Assembly (NCBI GenBank): GCA_012861695.1
Contig: JAAOOA010000060.1
Location: 30,576,583 to 30,640,582 of the forward strand
Direction: 5' to 3'
DNA from: Trematomus loennbergii
Taxonomy: Eukaryota > Chordata > Actinopteri > Perciformes > Nototheniidae
DNA length: 64,000 nucleotides
Below are positions 36,647 through 48,342 of this stretch, one piece after another. Positions within the stretch are counted from its first letter, which is position 1. Every line of letters begins with the position of its first letter. Made by a program: the position numbers and the translations under genes. The notes beneath the pieces were generated by a model. The model ran no database searches, was not told the DNA's origin, and saw nothing but the letters and a program-made list of their open reading frames with translations.

Positions 36647-38637
36647 GATCTGACATGATAAAAAAAGGTACATTATTATCAAATGCAGAATTCGCAGTTA
36701 CTGAACAATAATGGTAAGACAGCCATAGAGTACCCTATACTGTTCTAATAAGGTGCTGCCGTTAAGTCTTAAATAAGACACATTACCCAGTAAATCCTAT
36801 TTAACGTTCCTTATTAAGTTAAAGATGATATACCCTAAAAAGAACACAAGAGTTGAGCTAGTTATCTCAGATATACACTATACATCCGATTCAACCATAT
36901 TATGATCAGCTGCTGTATACATATAACATATATTTCAGTCTTCATATAATGACCAACACATCAACAAATACTTTTTTTTAGACTATATTATAAGATTCTC
37001 AATGTCGTTTTTCGTTATTCTGACATATCATCTAAGCTTGTTATAACAAAACACATGACTTTCCCTCTCCATAATGCATATAGACATATTAAACCTTACA
37101 TCCATTTAAGAACACCACACTTCCCTACACATATACTAATCTATAAATACATGTTGATTAAAAAAATGCTTTAATAATAGACCTGTCCTGTAATGAGACG
37201 ATAAAGCAGAAAAATGACGCACATGGGTGCTTGTGCTTCACTCCATGGATAGTGTAAAATGCTTACTGTGTGACAGTCCGTGATATGTAACTAATGTCGA
37301 AGTCCTATTTTATATCGGATCTATTCGTGCTTTACACATTACAAGAATACTCGTCTGAGGCTCATCTTAATTGACTATTCACTAAGAAGAACATGTCGTA
37401 ATAAACCCAAAATTAAATAAGCACTCGTTGTTGTACTTGTTTTGTTTTCACTTAGCCTAGTTAGCCTAGCAGGTTAGGCTAGCACCGTGCCCGCTCACAC
37501 AAGTGAGTAATGTTACAGTTAGAAACACGTCGGATTTAAGAGTCGGTATTGTCTCCACAACCTTGATCTTTAAATAAACTATTCTGTCAGGGATATATTG
37601 GTGCTGCCACTCAACGAGACTGCGAGATATAGCCTAAGAACTGATGATTAGCAAGCTAGCTGAGTTAGCTAGGACTTTATAGCTAAGTAGCATTAGCTTG
37701 ATAGGCTAAGATCTGAACGGCTAGTTATGAGCTTCGAAAAAAGTTGTTCAATATTTACTTTTGGCTTCCTCGGACACGTATGTGGTTGACGACTGATTAT
37801 CCTTCACAGTCTCGTAGTGATCGACTCATTTCTTCATAACTATCATAAGGGAGCAACTCTTAACCAGACCAGCAGCCGGGCTTCATAACACCATTAGGTT
37901 ACAGTACTTTTAAAATTCAATAAAATAAGCCACTTCCGCCCTTCAAAATAAAGCGACACAAATAATGATGTAACTTTGTTCTACTACAGAACTACTTACA
38001 ATGATCGACATAACTCTTTTGCTATTGTATTTAAATATTTTCTCACATTTCACCAGAAATTATATTAATTTGGAGAATATAACAGAAAAATACATTCCTG
38101 TTGGTTGATAACTTGAAATGTACATATTGTTTTAGAACGTTATAATTCACTTAACTGTACCATATTTGCATTTAGAGAACTAAAAACATTAACCACATAA
38201 AGCCCACATCCGGCCAACAGTTAACAAAATAAGAGCCAAAGGCCCCGGATGAGACGGGTACTTTACTGTGGCAAATACAGTCAAGAAAGAGAACACGTTA
38301 AAGACAGAAATCAGGAAGCAACCGAATCTCCAAGATACATTAGACATTTGATCAGAGAGACTATTATATTATGAAAGACAAACAGAGTTAATTAAGATAA
38401 TTTATTGTATTTGATGGGATGCTGGTCCCCCTCCAAAACAGTAGGTGGCGGTAATGCACCGTTAACGCTGGTTGCCACCCGCCATTACATCGTAAAAAGA
38501 AGAAGACCCGGGGTTTTTGAATCAGGTTTGTGTAAAATTGTCCCGGACCGAAGCAAAACACACACACAAACGAACCAACATACACATACAAACACACAGG
38601 TATTTATTTGAGAGTGGAGGCCCGGGATGTCCTCATC
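36647..38637. other. topors 5' region and xrcc3 upstream
   Basis: Topors has an acceptor just before its start, so a non-coding or short first exon should lie here; I could not place it securely. The sequence is AT-rich with repeated GCTAG/TTAGCC motifs at 37440-37720. The two divergent genes, topors (-) and xrcc3 (+), share this interval and may share promoter elements. Confidence 0.45.
38430..38515 (+). repeat. Dispersed repeat upstream of xrcc3
   Basis: CAGTAGGTGGCGGTAATGCA, then GGTTGCCACCCGCCATTA, then AAAAAGAAGAAGA. This arrangement is one I associate with a widespread vertebrate dispersed repeat with GGCGGT/CCGCCAT motifs. It directly precedes the xrcc3 5' UTR, so it may supply its promoter. 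Family not assigned. Confidence 0.35.
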
Positions 38638-39660
38638 ATGGACTGGGACCAGCTGGAGCTCCACCCGAGGATCATCTCTGCGGTGCGGAGATGTGCTCTC
38701 TCTGTCCGGGCGGTGCTGTGTGTTTCTGCCCCGGACCTGCAGCGGCTCTCCGGTCTGTCCCGCTCCGACACCCAGCAGCTGCTCACCGCCGCTGCCACAG
38801 CCTGCCGCCGCCACGCGCCCCTCCCTGCGCTCCTGAGCCGCGGGTTCCAGTCCAGCCTCAGACTCAGCGTGGGCTGCCCCATCCTGGACGAGCTGCTGAG
38901 GGGGGGGCTACCCGCGGAGGGGGTCACCGAGCTGTCCGGAGAGAGCGGCGCGGGGAAGACTCAGCTGGCTCTGCAGGTCTGTCTGTCTGTGCAGTACCCC
39001 ACACAGTACGGAGGTCTGGACGCAGGAGCCGTGTTTATCAGCACAGAGGACTCTTTCCCGGTCCGGCGGCTGCAGCAGCTGATCCGGGGTCAGTCCTGTC
39101 TGCGCAGCGACGTCCCTCCCTCGCTCATCAGCAGCCTGAACTTCAGCGACCGGGTCTACATCGAGCACGCCGCAGACCTGGCCTCTCTGCAGGAGTGTGT
39201 GTCCCGCCGCGTGCCCCTGCTGCTGGCTCGCGGACTGGTGCGTCTCGTGGTCGTGGACTCGGTCGCTGCGCTGTTCAGGTCGGACTTCCTGGCTTCTGAT
39301 TGGCTGGAGAGGAACAGACAGCTGCTCACCTTCTCGGCCGCTCTGCACCACCTGAGCCGGGAGTACAGCACCCCTGTGCTCTGCATCAACCAGGTGACGG
39401 ATGTTTTCAGCAGTTCGGACAGTTTGGTCCCATCGTCCAGCACGGGGACCCCCACCGTGGCCCCCGCCCTCGGATTGGCCTGGGCTAATCAGGTGATGGT
39501 CCGGCTGATGATGTGGCGTCTCCAGGGAACGGTCTCCCGTGGCGACCAGAGCAGCGCCCCGCGCAGGCTGCAGGTGGTGTTCGCTCCTCACCTGGCCCGC
39601 GGGGGCCGGGGGGCCGGCGTGTGGAGGGAGGGGGTCCGGGGCCTCACAGAAACCGCATGA
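38638..39660 (+). CDS. xrcc3: DNA repair protein XRCC3, intronless
   Basis: RAD51 paralogue that pairs with RAD51C in the CX3 complex and acts late in homologous recombination. The product has 340 residues, against 346 in human, with the ATP-binding Walker A GESGAGKT at 101-108 and Walker B LVVVD at 203-207. It also has the RecA-core motifs STEDSFPVRRL and CINQVTD, and a C terminus RRLQVVFAPHL typical of XRCC3. The start is the first ATG after a CA-rich 5' UTR. The whole gene is one uninterrupted frame with no introns, while the mammalian gene has many. Its GC content is visibly higher than that of its neighbours. It lies between topors and ndufb6, where human has no XRCC3. A retrocopy that became the working gene, or intron loss, would explain this. 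The frame is intact. Confidence 0.93.
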   Translation: MDWDQLELHPRIISAVRRCALSVRAVLCVSAPDLQRLSGLSRSDTQQLLTAAATACRRHAPLPALLSRGFQSSLRLSVGCPILDELLRGGLPAEGVTELSGESGAGKTQLALQVCLSVQYPTQYGGLDAGAVFISTEDSFPVRRLQQLIRGQSCLRSDVPPSLISSLNFSDRVYIEHAADLASLQECVSRRVPLLLARGLVRLVVVDSVAALFRSDFLASDWLERNRQLLTFSAALHHLSREYSTPVLCINQVTDVFSSSDSLVPSSSTGTPTVAPALGLAWANQVMVRLMMWRLQGTVSRGDQSSAPRRLQVVFAPHLARGGRGAGVWREGVRGLTETA

Positions 39661-40564
39661 AATTATTCATAAAAATATAAATACAAGATTCCCCCGATAC
39701 ACCTGACACACACACACTGTGTAACAGCCTTGTTTTTATGTTACATATTACTCACCTCTTTGCTGCACGCTTGTGGTCGAACTACAGAAAAGCAGGTTTA
39801 CAGAGACCTTGAGTAGCCATGCTATGAGAATATTACTAAAGAGACCCAGATGGTGTAGTGAAAGTTAAATGTTTGAGGCTGTGGGAGTCTATAAATTACA
39901 TAATGTTCTAAGAAATCTCCAAGAGATTAAGAAAGAGCAACTATTACTCATAATCCAATACCATCTGTGGCAGACATTGGTTAGGTGTTCTCTTTTTTTT
40001 TAAACCATGTTTTTTATTTTGCTTTTGTATATAATTTATTCCATATGATATATTCTTTTATGTAATTAAACGTTTCTAAAGTTTTGAATATTTGATTTCT
40101 ACATGATACCACATACAGTACAGTCTTTATATGTATACATATTATTTCTGATGGTTCTCAATTTAGCTAATGGCAGTATAAAACACTATTGGAGTCATTT
40201 CAGACCAGAAGAAACATATTTCCCTAAATTTTAATGTCAAATACATTTGACAGTTAGCATTGTACATTACACGCTTGTAATCTGGAATTCCAGTGTATCT
40301 ACAATGGATTACCTTATACTGTACCAGAGTTGGTGTCATTTTATCCTACGAACATTACGGATTACACTACTAAGGTTGAGTTAACATTTGACATTAAGCA
40401 ATTGTATTTTTTCTTTAAACAAATGTGATCTGGCAGTAAACTATTTTTTAAAGAAGTACTATTCTCTCACTTGTGGAAGCATTAAAAACTTTCAGGACTG
40501 AATTTATTATTTTATTGGCATATACACAGTTTTTACAACAGGAAATTAAAGAAATATTTCAACT
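39661..40564. other. Convergent 3' interval
   Basis: Between the 3' ends of xrcc3 (+) and ndufb6 (-). AT-rich, with no gene or clear repeat seen. It presumably holds both 3' UTRs. Confidence 0.5.
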
Positions 40565-43500
40565 TCAGTGATGACCATGGAACTCGGGGAGATCTGGAAC
40601 AACTTCACCCGTCTCCAGGATGGTGTCACCCTTAACACAAAAACGGACAGAAAACAATTAGCATCATAGCACTGTTTGCATGTAAACAATCAGATCTAAC
40701 TCTGGTAAATCAGGCGTGTATGCAGATGGACATCCTAATCACATACACTATAATTATAAATTAACAATTACGGTGATTAGAGGAACACAAAAGATACAAT
40801 TGTATGATTTTAAATGAGTCATACTTACAGGGAACAGCCTGGGTTTCAACTCCACAATACCATATGGCCTTGGCTGCGGGGACAAAGACATTGTTTTAGT
40901 ACTCTTCCGACACCTGCATGTATAAGTATGGGTTGTATAGTGGCCATGTTTGTCAATAAAAAAGACATGGAATAAAGCTAATGAAACAAATGTAAAAGTA
41001 GTACTGTTTTATGCAAGTTACCATGTATGCTACCTTAAGAGTAGTGAAACAGTCTACCATCAGTATGGGAAGTTACTTTTTAAATGCAATAGGTTACAGG
41101 ACACATTTTATAAGCTATTTTAAATCGTTTTTAAGTAATGTTGATTACCTGTAAATCAAATGTTTTAACCTGGACAACAAAAGTCCTAAAAACAAAATCA
41201 ACCCAGGCAGCTTTTACTACTTATTTGTTTACTAATATCACAAATAAAGCGTATCGACTCACAGCAATGTGGTATTGCACACAGTAGTGAACAAGCCAAG
41301 CAGGAATCAACAGTCGTGTGATGCCGAAAATTCCACCTGTGTATGCTTTGTAGGTCTGTAAGGAGATAGAGATGAGAGAAAAGTTATTACGCATAGACGA
41401 GACATACAGCATGAACCACAGTGTTGATTTCGTCTGTTCTAAACAGAGGCCTGTACTACGAAGCTGGTTCAACCTAACCTGGATATGTTTGAGTTAGCCT
41501 AATCCAAAACATACGCGCTCTCGCTAAACTGTACTACGACTCTGGTTATCAAGTGGATCGCTCAAGCAGCTGTGTCCTATCTAGTTAGGTGCGCGTTCAC
41601 ATGAAAGGGGTGGTATTTGGAGCATTCGACCATCTCAAACATGGACAAGCGTACTGACAGCGCAGCGTCATACTTCCTGAATGAAAAGTGAACTTTAATA
41701 TTAGTCAAATATGAAGAAGTTAAACTTTAAACATCCATGTCTTAAACACTTTATCCAGGATAAAAGCCACATAGCTGCTGCAAGGTGAATACAGCTGGTA
41801 AAAGAAAAAGCGTTTGAATGCGTACATTAACAGGTTTATGATATCACTGCCCCGTCCAAGACACGATCTGACTTTAATTACATTGACTCGAGTGTTTCGT
41901 CAACTTAATGTGTTGCTTAAAATAATACTTCTGCATACAGTATGTGACACTGTGAGTGTTGCACGGCCAGATACGGCTCAAGAAGCTGACTCAAATAAGG
42001 AAATATATGATACATTATGATGTGATATGATATGAATGATAATGGGACACATCGCGACGTCTGCACTCACAGTGCCGCGGACTGTACTTAATGTTACTCT
42101 GATCCGGTTACTTATGTTGTGGCAGATATTTAAGTAAGCTTTCTTAACGCTAATGTTTATAATAGTTAGCCTGCAACCTAACCTCCTCCCGAGGAGGTTA
42201 GCCGCTCAGCATAAGTTACCATAGAGATCTAGCCCGCTAAAAGAGAACCAGCGTCGTAGGACCGAAAAGCCAGAGTTTTCCCTGAAGTTAGCCGGCTAAG
42301 CGAAAATCCGGCTTCGTAGTACAGGCCTCAGGTCACGCCTAAATAGTAATATCAAAATATACTGTGTTACAATTAAAAGTCCTGGATTTAAAATGTAACT
42401 ACTTCATGGGCTTACGAAAAAAATTAAATTAAAAAATAAATATATTTTATGTTGTGAATTATGTATTGATGCATTCACGTGGTAAGAAGGAGCTTATTTT
42501 TTTTTTACTAAATATATACCGTGAAGCGTGTCAATGTCCTTGAGGGAGCAATAACAATATTTGTTTAATGCCCTATGTGTAGATAAATGTAGTACAAAGA
42601 GCACAAGGTATTATTTTCAAAATGATAACAAGCCTGCCTGACTTTTATTTTATTCCTTCCTTACTATTTATATAGTATGAATATAACAAATATATATTAA
42701 TCTTTCTTAAAGAAATAATTAGTTTTGGTGAGCTATTTCACCACGTTTAAAAGGTGCTACACTAACTAAAATATTATTATTATGTTAAGAAAGAAGTAAG
42801 TTGGGCAGAGGTCGAAGAAGTACTCAGATCTTATAGCCTACTTAAGTAAAAATAGAAGTACCAGAGTGTAGAAATACTATGTACAAAAAAGTGCTGCATT
42901 CAAAATGTTACTCAAGTAATAGTACAAAAGTATTGGCATCAAAATACTAAAAGTACCAGAATAAACTCGTTATGCAGATTGGCCCATTTTGAAATAATTG
43001 ATATTGTTTTGATTATAATTATTGATACATTAATATGTTTATCATAGCTGGCGAAGGTGAAACTACTTTTGTATTATTCACTTACTTTTAAGTGTTGTTG
43101 ATCATATTTTATGTTATCATTCATTTATATCTGCAAAGTAACTTAAGGTACTACATGCATCTAGTACAAGTACACTATTTACCTCTGAATTAGTAGTGGA
43201 GTAGAAGCATAAAGAAACATAACATACAAATACTCCAGTAAAGTACAAGTCTCTACAAATTGTACTGACAGTACTTAGTTACCTACCACCACTGTATTTA
43301 GCTTAGCACACAACCCGTTAGCAGGTTTACATATAACTGATAACCTTAACATAAGGAGCCGTTGCTAGGCTGTATTTAAGGTTGTTTATCAGCTGTTTTT
43401 AACATTATGGCTGTGCATCAGGACTCACGTAAAGCCTCCACAGGCTCTTGGGCTCCAGGAATCCAGCCCAGAACTTAGCGACGGCTCCCAGAGGTTTGGC

Positions 43501-43608
43501 CTGAATCACGGGCTCTCTCGGGCTGAGCTCCTGGTCCTTCAGCCACAGTTTCCGGAGCTTCCTCAGCTGATCCAACCGCAGCTTCTCGTCCGGTGTGTAC
43601 CCAGACAT
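40565..43608 (-). CDS. ndufb6: NADH dehydrogenase 1 beta subcomplex subunit 6
   Basis: Accessory subunit of mitochondrial complex I in the membrane arm. Exons on the minus strand: 43429-43608 (60 codons), 41263-41355 (31), 40829-40873 (15) and 40565-40630 (21 plus TGA), all with consensus splice sites and phase 0. The product is 127 residues (human 128). It opens [20 protein letters not shown], continues [13 protein letters not shown], has one membrane segment in exon 2 (around [18 protein letters not shown]) and ends [21 protein letters not shown]. Intron 1 carries two non-autonomous transposons (41446-42329 and 42804-43297). Intact. Confidence 0.95.
41446..42329. mobile_element. Non-autonomous DNA transposon in ndufb6 intron 1
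   Basis: The inverted termini are GAGGCCTGTACTACGAAGC on the left and GCTTCGTAGTACAGGCCTC on the right. A second GTACTACGAC/GCGTCGTAGGACC pair lies inside. No transposase was recognised. A Harbinger-like origin is possible, but the target duplication is not clear. Confidence 0.65.
42804..43297. mobile_element. Degenerate non-autonomous element
   Basis: GAGGTCGAAGAAGTACTCAG on the left and TTAGTTACCTACCACCACTG on the right are imperfect inverted ends. The interior is rich in AAGTACTT/AAAAGTA motifs. Similar sequence recurs near 1550-1900, 15186-15390 and 59115-59470. Non-coding. Confidence 0.5.
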
Positions 43609-44432
43609 TTTGATTTTTTGGATATTCAACCTCAAGAGAACAGCAATGACACCATGGAGGACACACTTCCCCTTCGAAGGCAAATACACCAACGAAGAAG
43701 AAGATGGAGCGGAAACGTGTCACGGATTGAAGAGTGAGATGAATTTTAGTGCGACACCTGCTGACCCGGAGAGGAAAGGATACTAGTATACATGAATGTC
43801 AACGCTGGCGAGCAATCTGGGACCTTATGAGCAAAACATTCCTCTTATAACATATGATAATATCTTTATATATACAGTCTATGGATAATATACAATTCAG
43901 CCTCTGCTCTTAAATGAGGTTTTTAAATGCCATGCCAATTTGGAATTCATTTGATTATTTTAGCAAAATGTGTCGTACACAAATATCGCTTTTTCAAAAA
44001 ATCCAAAGTATTAGTATATAGTAGCTTTTCTTAATGAAATGAAATGATACAAACACTTGGTGGAGCAGTTTTGACTTTAAAGGGGTTAACAAACAACTGC
44101 ATTTCAGTCCATCTTCTATTTTGTAATTTTGCAATCAAATACATTTTGTCCTATGGTAGCCTACGTTTGAATCTGTGATTTTGAGGGAAATGCACAGACA
44201 TCAAACCTTCAGAAGAGGTGTGGGACGTCAGTTCAGTCAAGGTGATAAGCATAATAAGCGAGGACTACGTGGACAACATTTGGGTCTATAAATAAACCCC
44301 AATGTACATTCCAGGTGTTCCAGCGTGTCACATGACTTACAAGAAATCCCATCATAAAAGAACAATGTTTGTTTGACAGGGTGAACATGGTGTGAATGTT
44401 TCAAAAAACAAAACACATGCCAGAAAACTATG
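43609..44432. other. ndufb6 upstream region
   Basis: Ndufb6 promoter side followed by AT-rich sequence. No gene was seen before the start of duplicated segment A at 44433. Confidence 0.45.
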
Positions 44433-44579
44433 TTGAATGGAAGTGAAAATGTAAAAAGATGTATCAAACTAAAATGTAATCCTGCTTAATGGTAGGAATA
44501 TCCTTCACAAATATTTTGTGATCTATTGTTGTTTTGGAACAAAAAATGTAATAAATATATTTTAAATGTATTTAAAATT

Positions 44580-44660
44580 AATACAATCAAATCAAATCAA
44601 ATCAAAGTTTATTTATAAAGCACATTTAAAAGCGATTTTTGGTCGGGCCAAAGTGCTGAA
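44580..44660 (-). repeat. LINE/SINE end with TCAAA tail
   Basis: AATCAAATCAAATCAAATCAAAG leads into TTTATTTATAAAGCACATTT. This block and the sequence to 44948 are absent from copy B, where 53945 joins directly to the sequence matching 44949. Confidence 0.55.
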
Positions 44661-45242
44661 TGAACAATGTTCAGAATGAATCAAACAAACCTGCAGGCTT
44701 GAGGTGTTAACAGATCTTATTTACTTTCTTCTATATGTTGTGTAAATGCTGTTGTCTAAATGCTTTGTTTAATAGTTTGAATGACCCAAATCCATTGCAT
44801 TGTACAAAAGACAAAAACACAGCTGTTTTCATTCGTTTCAGTCCACCTTTCATTTAATATGAAATATTTTGAAAACAATTCAGCATTCTTTGTTGAAAAG
44901 TCAGACATGTTGATTCCTAAACCAAACCAGATATTAGTATTACTAGTCTGGAAAGTAAGACACAGCTCTTTTTATTAGAATGATGCACTTCTTCTATTTT
45001 ATACAAATATTATTATTATCAGCCTTTTTTCTTTTAGTCTCCATTTCAATTTCGACACAATGACATTCATTTTGACTTGAGAAATAGATGACTAAATGTG
45101 ATTTCAGTTTGAATTTAAAAGGTAAACAAGCAGAATTTCTGAATAGTGAAGCCCCATACTTCCTTCCTCACTTTGGAGAGGGTTTGTAGTGGTTACACGT
45201 GTCTCCGGTCAGGTGAGGGTGTACTGGAACTCGAAGCGGCCT

Positions 45243-46544
45243 TCATTGGCCGGACAGGAGTACCTGTTTGTCCCCTGTCTCAGGTACACCACATGATCCC
45301 AGACGGTCGTCAAAGTTTACGTCCTCGTCCCAGACCTCGACCAGCAAACCCAAATGTGTGTCCACCTTCGCAAAAAAAAGGAATGAATATATCGGTTATT
45401 GAACTAAATTTCAGTTCCATTACCAAAAAAGTGATGCTATTATCAAGGATTATGCTGGCTGCACCAAGCTTATTGTATGAGCTAGAATAAACTAAAGCTA
45501 ACTCAGCAGAAAATACCCGATGTAATCACTCTGATACCCCCACAAATATAAAAAAAGAAAAGAAAAAGGAGCAATGAAGAATAAGAAGATGAACCTTTAT
45601 TAATGCTACAGTGGGCCAATGTTGTTTACAGTAAACATACTCTGTAACTAGAATAATTAATAATTAACTTCTTGATTATAATTAGTGATGCATTGTTATG
45701 TCCCAAGTTTAATTGTGGGTTTTCTTCTGAAGTTTTTCTTTGTACGATGTGAGGGTCTAAGGACAGAGGGTGTCGTATTGTCAAACTGATATTCTGTACA
45801 AACTGTGAAGTCCACTGAGATAAATGTAACATTTGTGATATTGGGCTATATAAATAAACATTGATTGATTGATTGATAATGTTGCAACTAGTAAAGGATT
45901 AGCTAATTTCTTTATATGCTGCTGGGTAGTTCATCTATTATCAATAAGTTTAAAAGTTATAAATAATAGTAATTAGTTGTGTATGTATAAAACCGATCCA
46001 GACGTTGCAGATGCTAACAGCTACAACAACTCACTAACAGATCAAACCTTGGTGTTGGAGCCAAAATGCTTGTTTTGCCATTGCTTATTATTTCTATTTA
46101 TCCTAATCTCAGTTGACACCACGTTTTATTCTTATTGGTTATCACTTCCGGGAATCATCACATGGGTGTCGTTTATTGGTATTTAGTCACCTGTGGGATG
46201 CCGGTTTCGTGTATAACGAAGAGGAGAGTTTTGAATTGCTCCGACACTTTCTGTTGACCGTGTAGTCCGGACTTGGATATTGTTTTTGTGTCTTTATTAA
46301 CCCTCCTATTGTCTTTGTTCCCCCCCCCCTTACTTTGGTGTTCACGGTCAAATTTGACCGGTCCTGTTTTAACTGCTATTACATTAACACAAAAAACATT
46401 AATCATCACCAAATTTCCTTTAACACCCTTTCAAACTGTAAATATTGTATCAGACTACTGGTATACATGAAAAACTGCTGTAAATATACAAAGAATAGAC
46501 ACTGAACATGTACTGTGTGTGCCAGGTGTGATTCACATGGGGGA

Positions 46545-46640
<96 letters not shown>

Positions 46641-47898
46641 TGTGTTTTATCTGATCCAGATGGTTACTAATTCCTTTTCTTTATGGCGGTCATTTTTGAC
46701 CGGGAACACCATGGGTGTTACAAAGTTGACTAAATCATCCAAAATTCAATGAAAGTGGTGATCAGCAATTTTACATGTTCAAATGTCTACTGTGAAGGAT
46801 ATCATAAAGCCTTAATGCAATCGAATGTAAAACAAAAAGGTTATGATTGATGAAAGTAGTAAATCGGTCAGATTTGACCCGAAGACAACAGGAGGGTTAA
46901 ACACCATGAACTTTAACTACAGTACGGACTCTCGTATCGAACACGTCACAACGAAGAGTACGTTTTAGCCTCTCACCTTGGTATTGTACAAACTCTTCAA
47001 TAAACATCAAACTAAACTGGATCCAACGACTGGATAATCACCTGTTTTTGTCTGTGTAAAGATCCCTCTCACCTCTCACCTGTGTAACAATGCCAACCGG
47101 AATATAGGACATTGGAACACCTGACATTTATATTTGGTATTAATAACCAAAATCTGCAAGTATCTATAGGAACATCTGCTGTAAAATAATCGCCAAAATG
47201 TAATGGAAGAAGAAATATTTGTGTATTTGTACAGTACTTAGGAGAAGAAACATAGAGAGTTCTTTATCGTAAATGTAGTTCGATACATTTCACCGCTGGT
47301 AATGAGCAGATTTACCGACCTCGCCCAGGTTATAATAAGAGTTCCACCGGGGGTTGTTTGACCGGATCATGTGAGTCCTGGCGTGGAAGGATCCGTACAT
47401 TATCTTAGCATAGCTGTGAGAAAACAAATGAAAAAGCACCAGGGGAATTAACATCACTGTTCATAGGAATATACAGCAACATAGCGAAATAACAAACTGA
47501 ATACAAATTAAGAAAACGTGTCTAAAGATCCAAGGAATGCATCTCAAATAATACAGAAAACTTGATAACAAACCCACTTTTATTGTGTTTATGTAGGGCG
47601 ACCTACCACTTTACTAGTGGAGTACTGATACCGGAAAAATGTACCTAAGTATAGTAACGAAGTATTTCTACTCCACTACTTCCCACCTCTGATTATAAGC
47701 CCAGCTGTTTGATAAACCTCCTCCAGGTCTCGATGCCCCTCCTCACCTCTCCCTCCTGCCGGTCAGATCGCCTTTCAGGTTCCAGCCTCGGATCATGGTC
47801 ACCTCCAGCTTTCCCATCGAGGCCATTTGAGGACAGCAGGACGACAGAAAGAGCAGGACACTCAGGTGGAAGAGGGGGGGGGAGGAAAAGGAGAGCAT
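45243..47898 (-). CDS. Perforin copy A: signal peptide joined to C2, no MACPF
   Basis: Three exons with intact splice sites give one open frame of about 122 codons: 47747-47898, 47320-47413 and 45243-45365. Exon 1 has the perforin signal peptide (MLSFSSPP, a hydrophobic LSVLLFLSS core) joined in frame to the start of the C2 domain ([17 protein letters not shown]). Exon 2 matches the copy B C2 exon. Exon 3 keeps the acidic WDEDVNFDD loop and then stops early at 45243, because 2-nt and 13-nt deletions relative to copy B change the frame. The MACPF exons are gone: the junction near 47840-47850 joins what in copy B are 58640 and 61890, at a short GAGGACAG similarity. It may be a pseudogene or a new secreted C2-only protein; expression is unknown. 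Confidence 0.6.
45714..45877 (+). repeat. LINE 3' end insertion, copy A only
   Basis: Same family as 33280-33655, ending in (GATT)n. In copy B the flanks are joined (CAAGTTTAATGTTGCAAC, about 55517), so this is an insertion after the duplication. A short AAT/TAAT repeat flanks it. Confidence 0.75.
46297..46900. mobile_element. TTAA-type MITE, family 2, copy in A
   Basis: TTAA at 46297-46300 and 46897-46900. The termini are CCCTCCTATTGTCTTTG and GAAGACAACAGGAGGG. The subterminal CACGGTCAAATTTGACCGG and TCATTTTTGACCGGGAAC motifs repeat. It contains a GT microsatellite at 46547-46640. The same insertion occurs in copy B (55945-56651), so it predates the duplication. piggyBac-like by target and CCCT ends; no transposase. 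Confidence 0.75.
46547..46640. repeat. GT/CA microsatellite
   Basis: About 90 bp of GT dinucleotides with one TTG interruption, inside the family 2 MITE. The orthologous array in copy B is at 56301-56399. Confidence 0.95.
47600..47691. mobile_element. Residual right end of fold-back element
   Basis: Matches the right terminus of the element at 57455-58503 (ACTCCACTACTTCCCACCTCTG, then ATTATAAG). Its body is missing in copy A, so the two duplicates differ by a large deletion here. Confidence 0.7.
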
Positions 47899-47942
47899 GG
47901 CTGGAGTCAAAGAGAACCTGAATTAAAACAAAGACAATGAGA

Positions 47943-48240
47943 GAATCAGAATCAGAATAACTTTATTCGTCCCACAGAGGGGACATTTACATTTGTTACA
48001 GCAGAAAAGAACCAAAGACAACTTAATGTTACCTAAGAAGCATGCATACAAAAAATGTTGTATTACACAATTTACAAAATACACATCCTGTAACAGTTTT
48101 GAAGATGTAGCAGCCAGGTATATATTGCACAGTTATTAACGGCATATATATATTGCACATCATTTGTATTTCACAACAAGGGGTGTTATAGCATAGTTTG
48201 TGTTGTTGTGTGTGGGGGTCTAGTAGGGGCTCCATAGTTT
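47943..48240 (-). repeat. LINE 3' end upstream of copy A
   Basis: AGAATCAGAATAACTTTATT followed by CGTCCCACAGAGGGGACATT is the reverse of a fish LINE terminus. It is shared with copy B at 61985-62280, so it was there before the duplication. Confidence 0.6.
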
Positions 48241-48342
48241 CTCTTGGAATAAAATCACACTGTACATTTTACATTTATATATTCAGTAAATATGTAATAT
48301 TCCATCAGTCACATACTTATGTATATATAATAGCTTGCTTTT

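Noticed and set aside
38517..39591. Long open frames of 260 and 227 codons overlapping xrcc3 in other frames
   Set aside because: They are GC-driven shadows; only the 38638-39660 frame has XRCC3 motifs.
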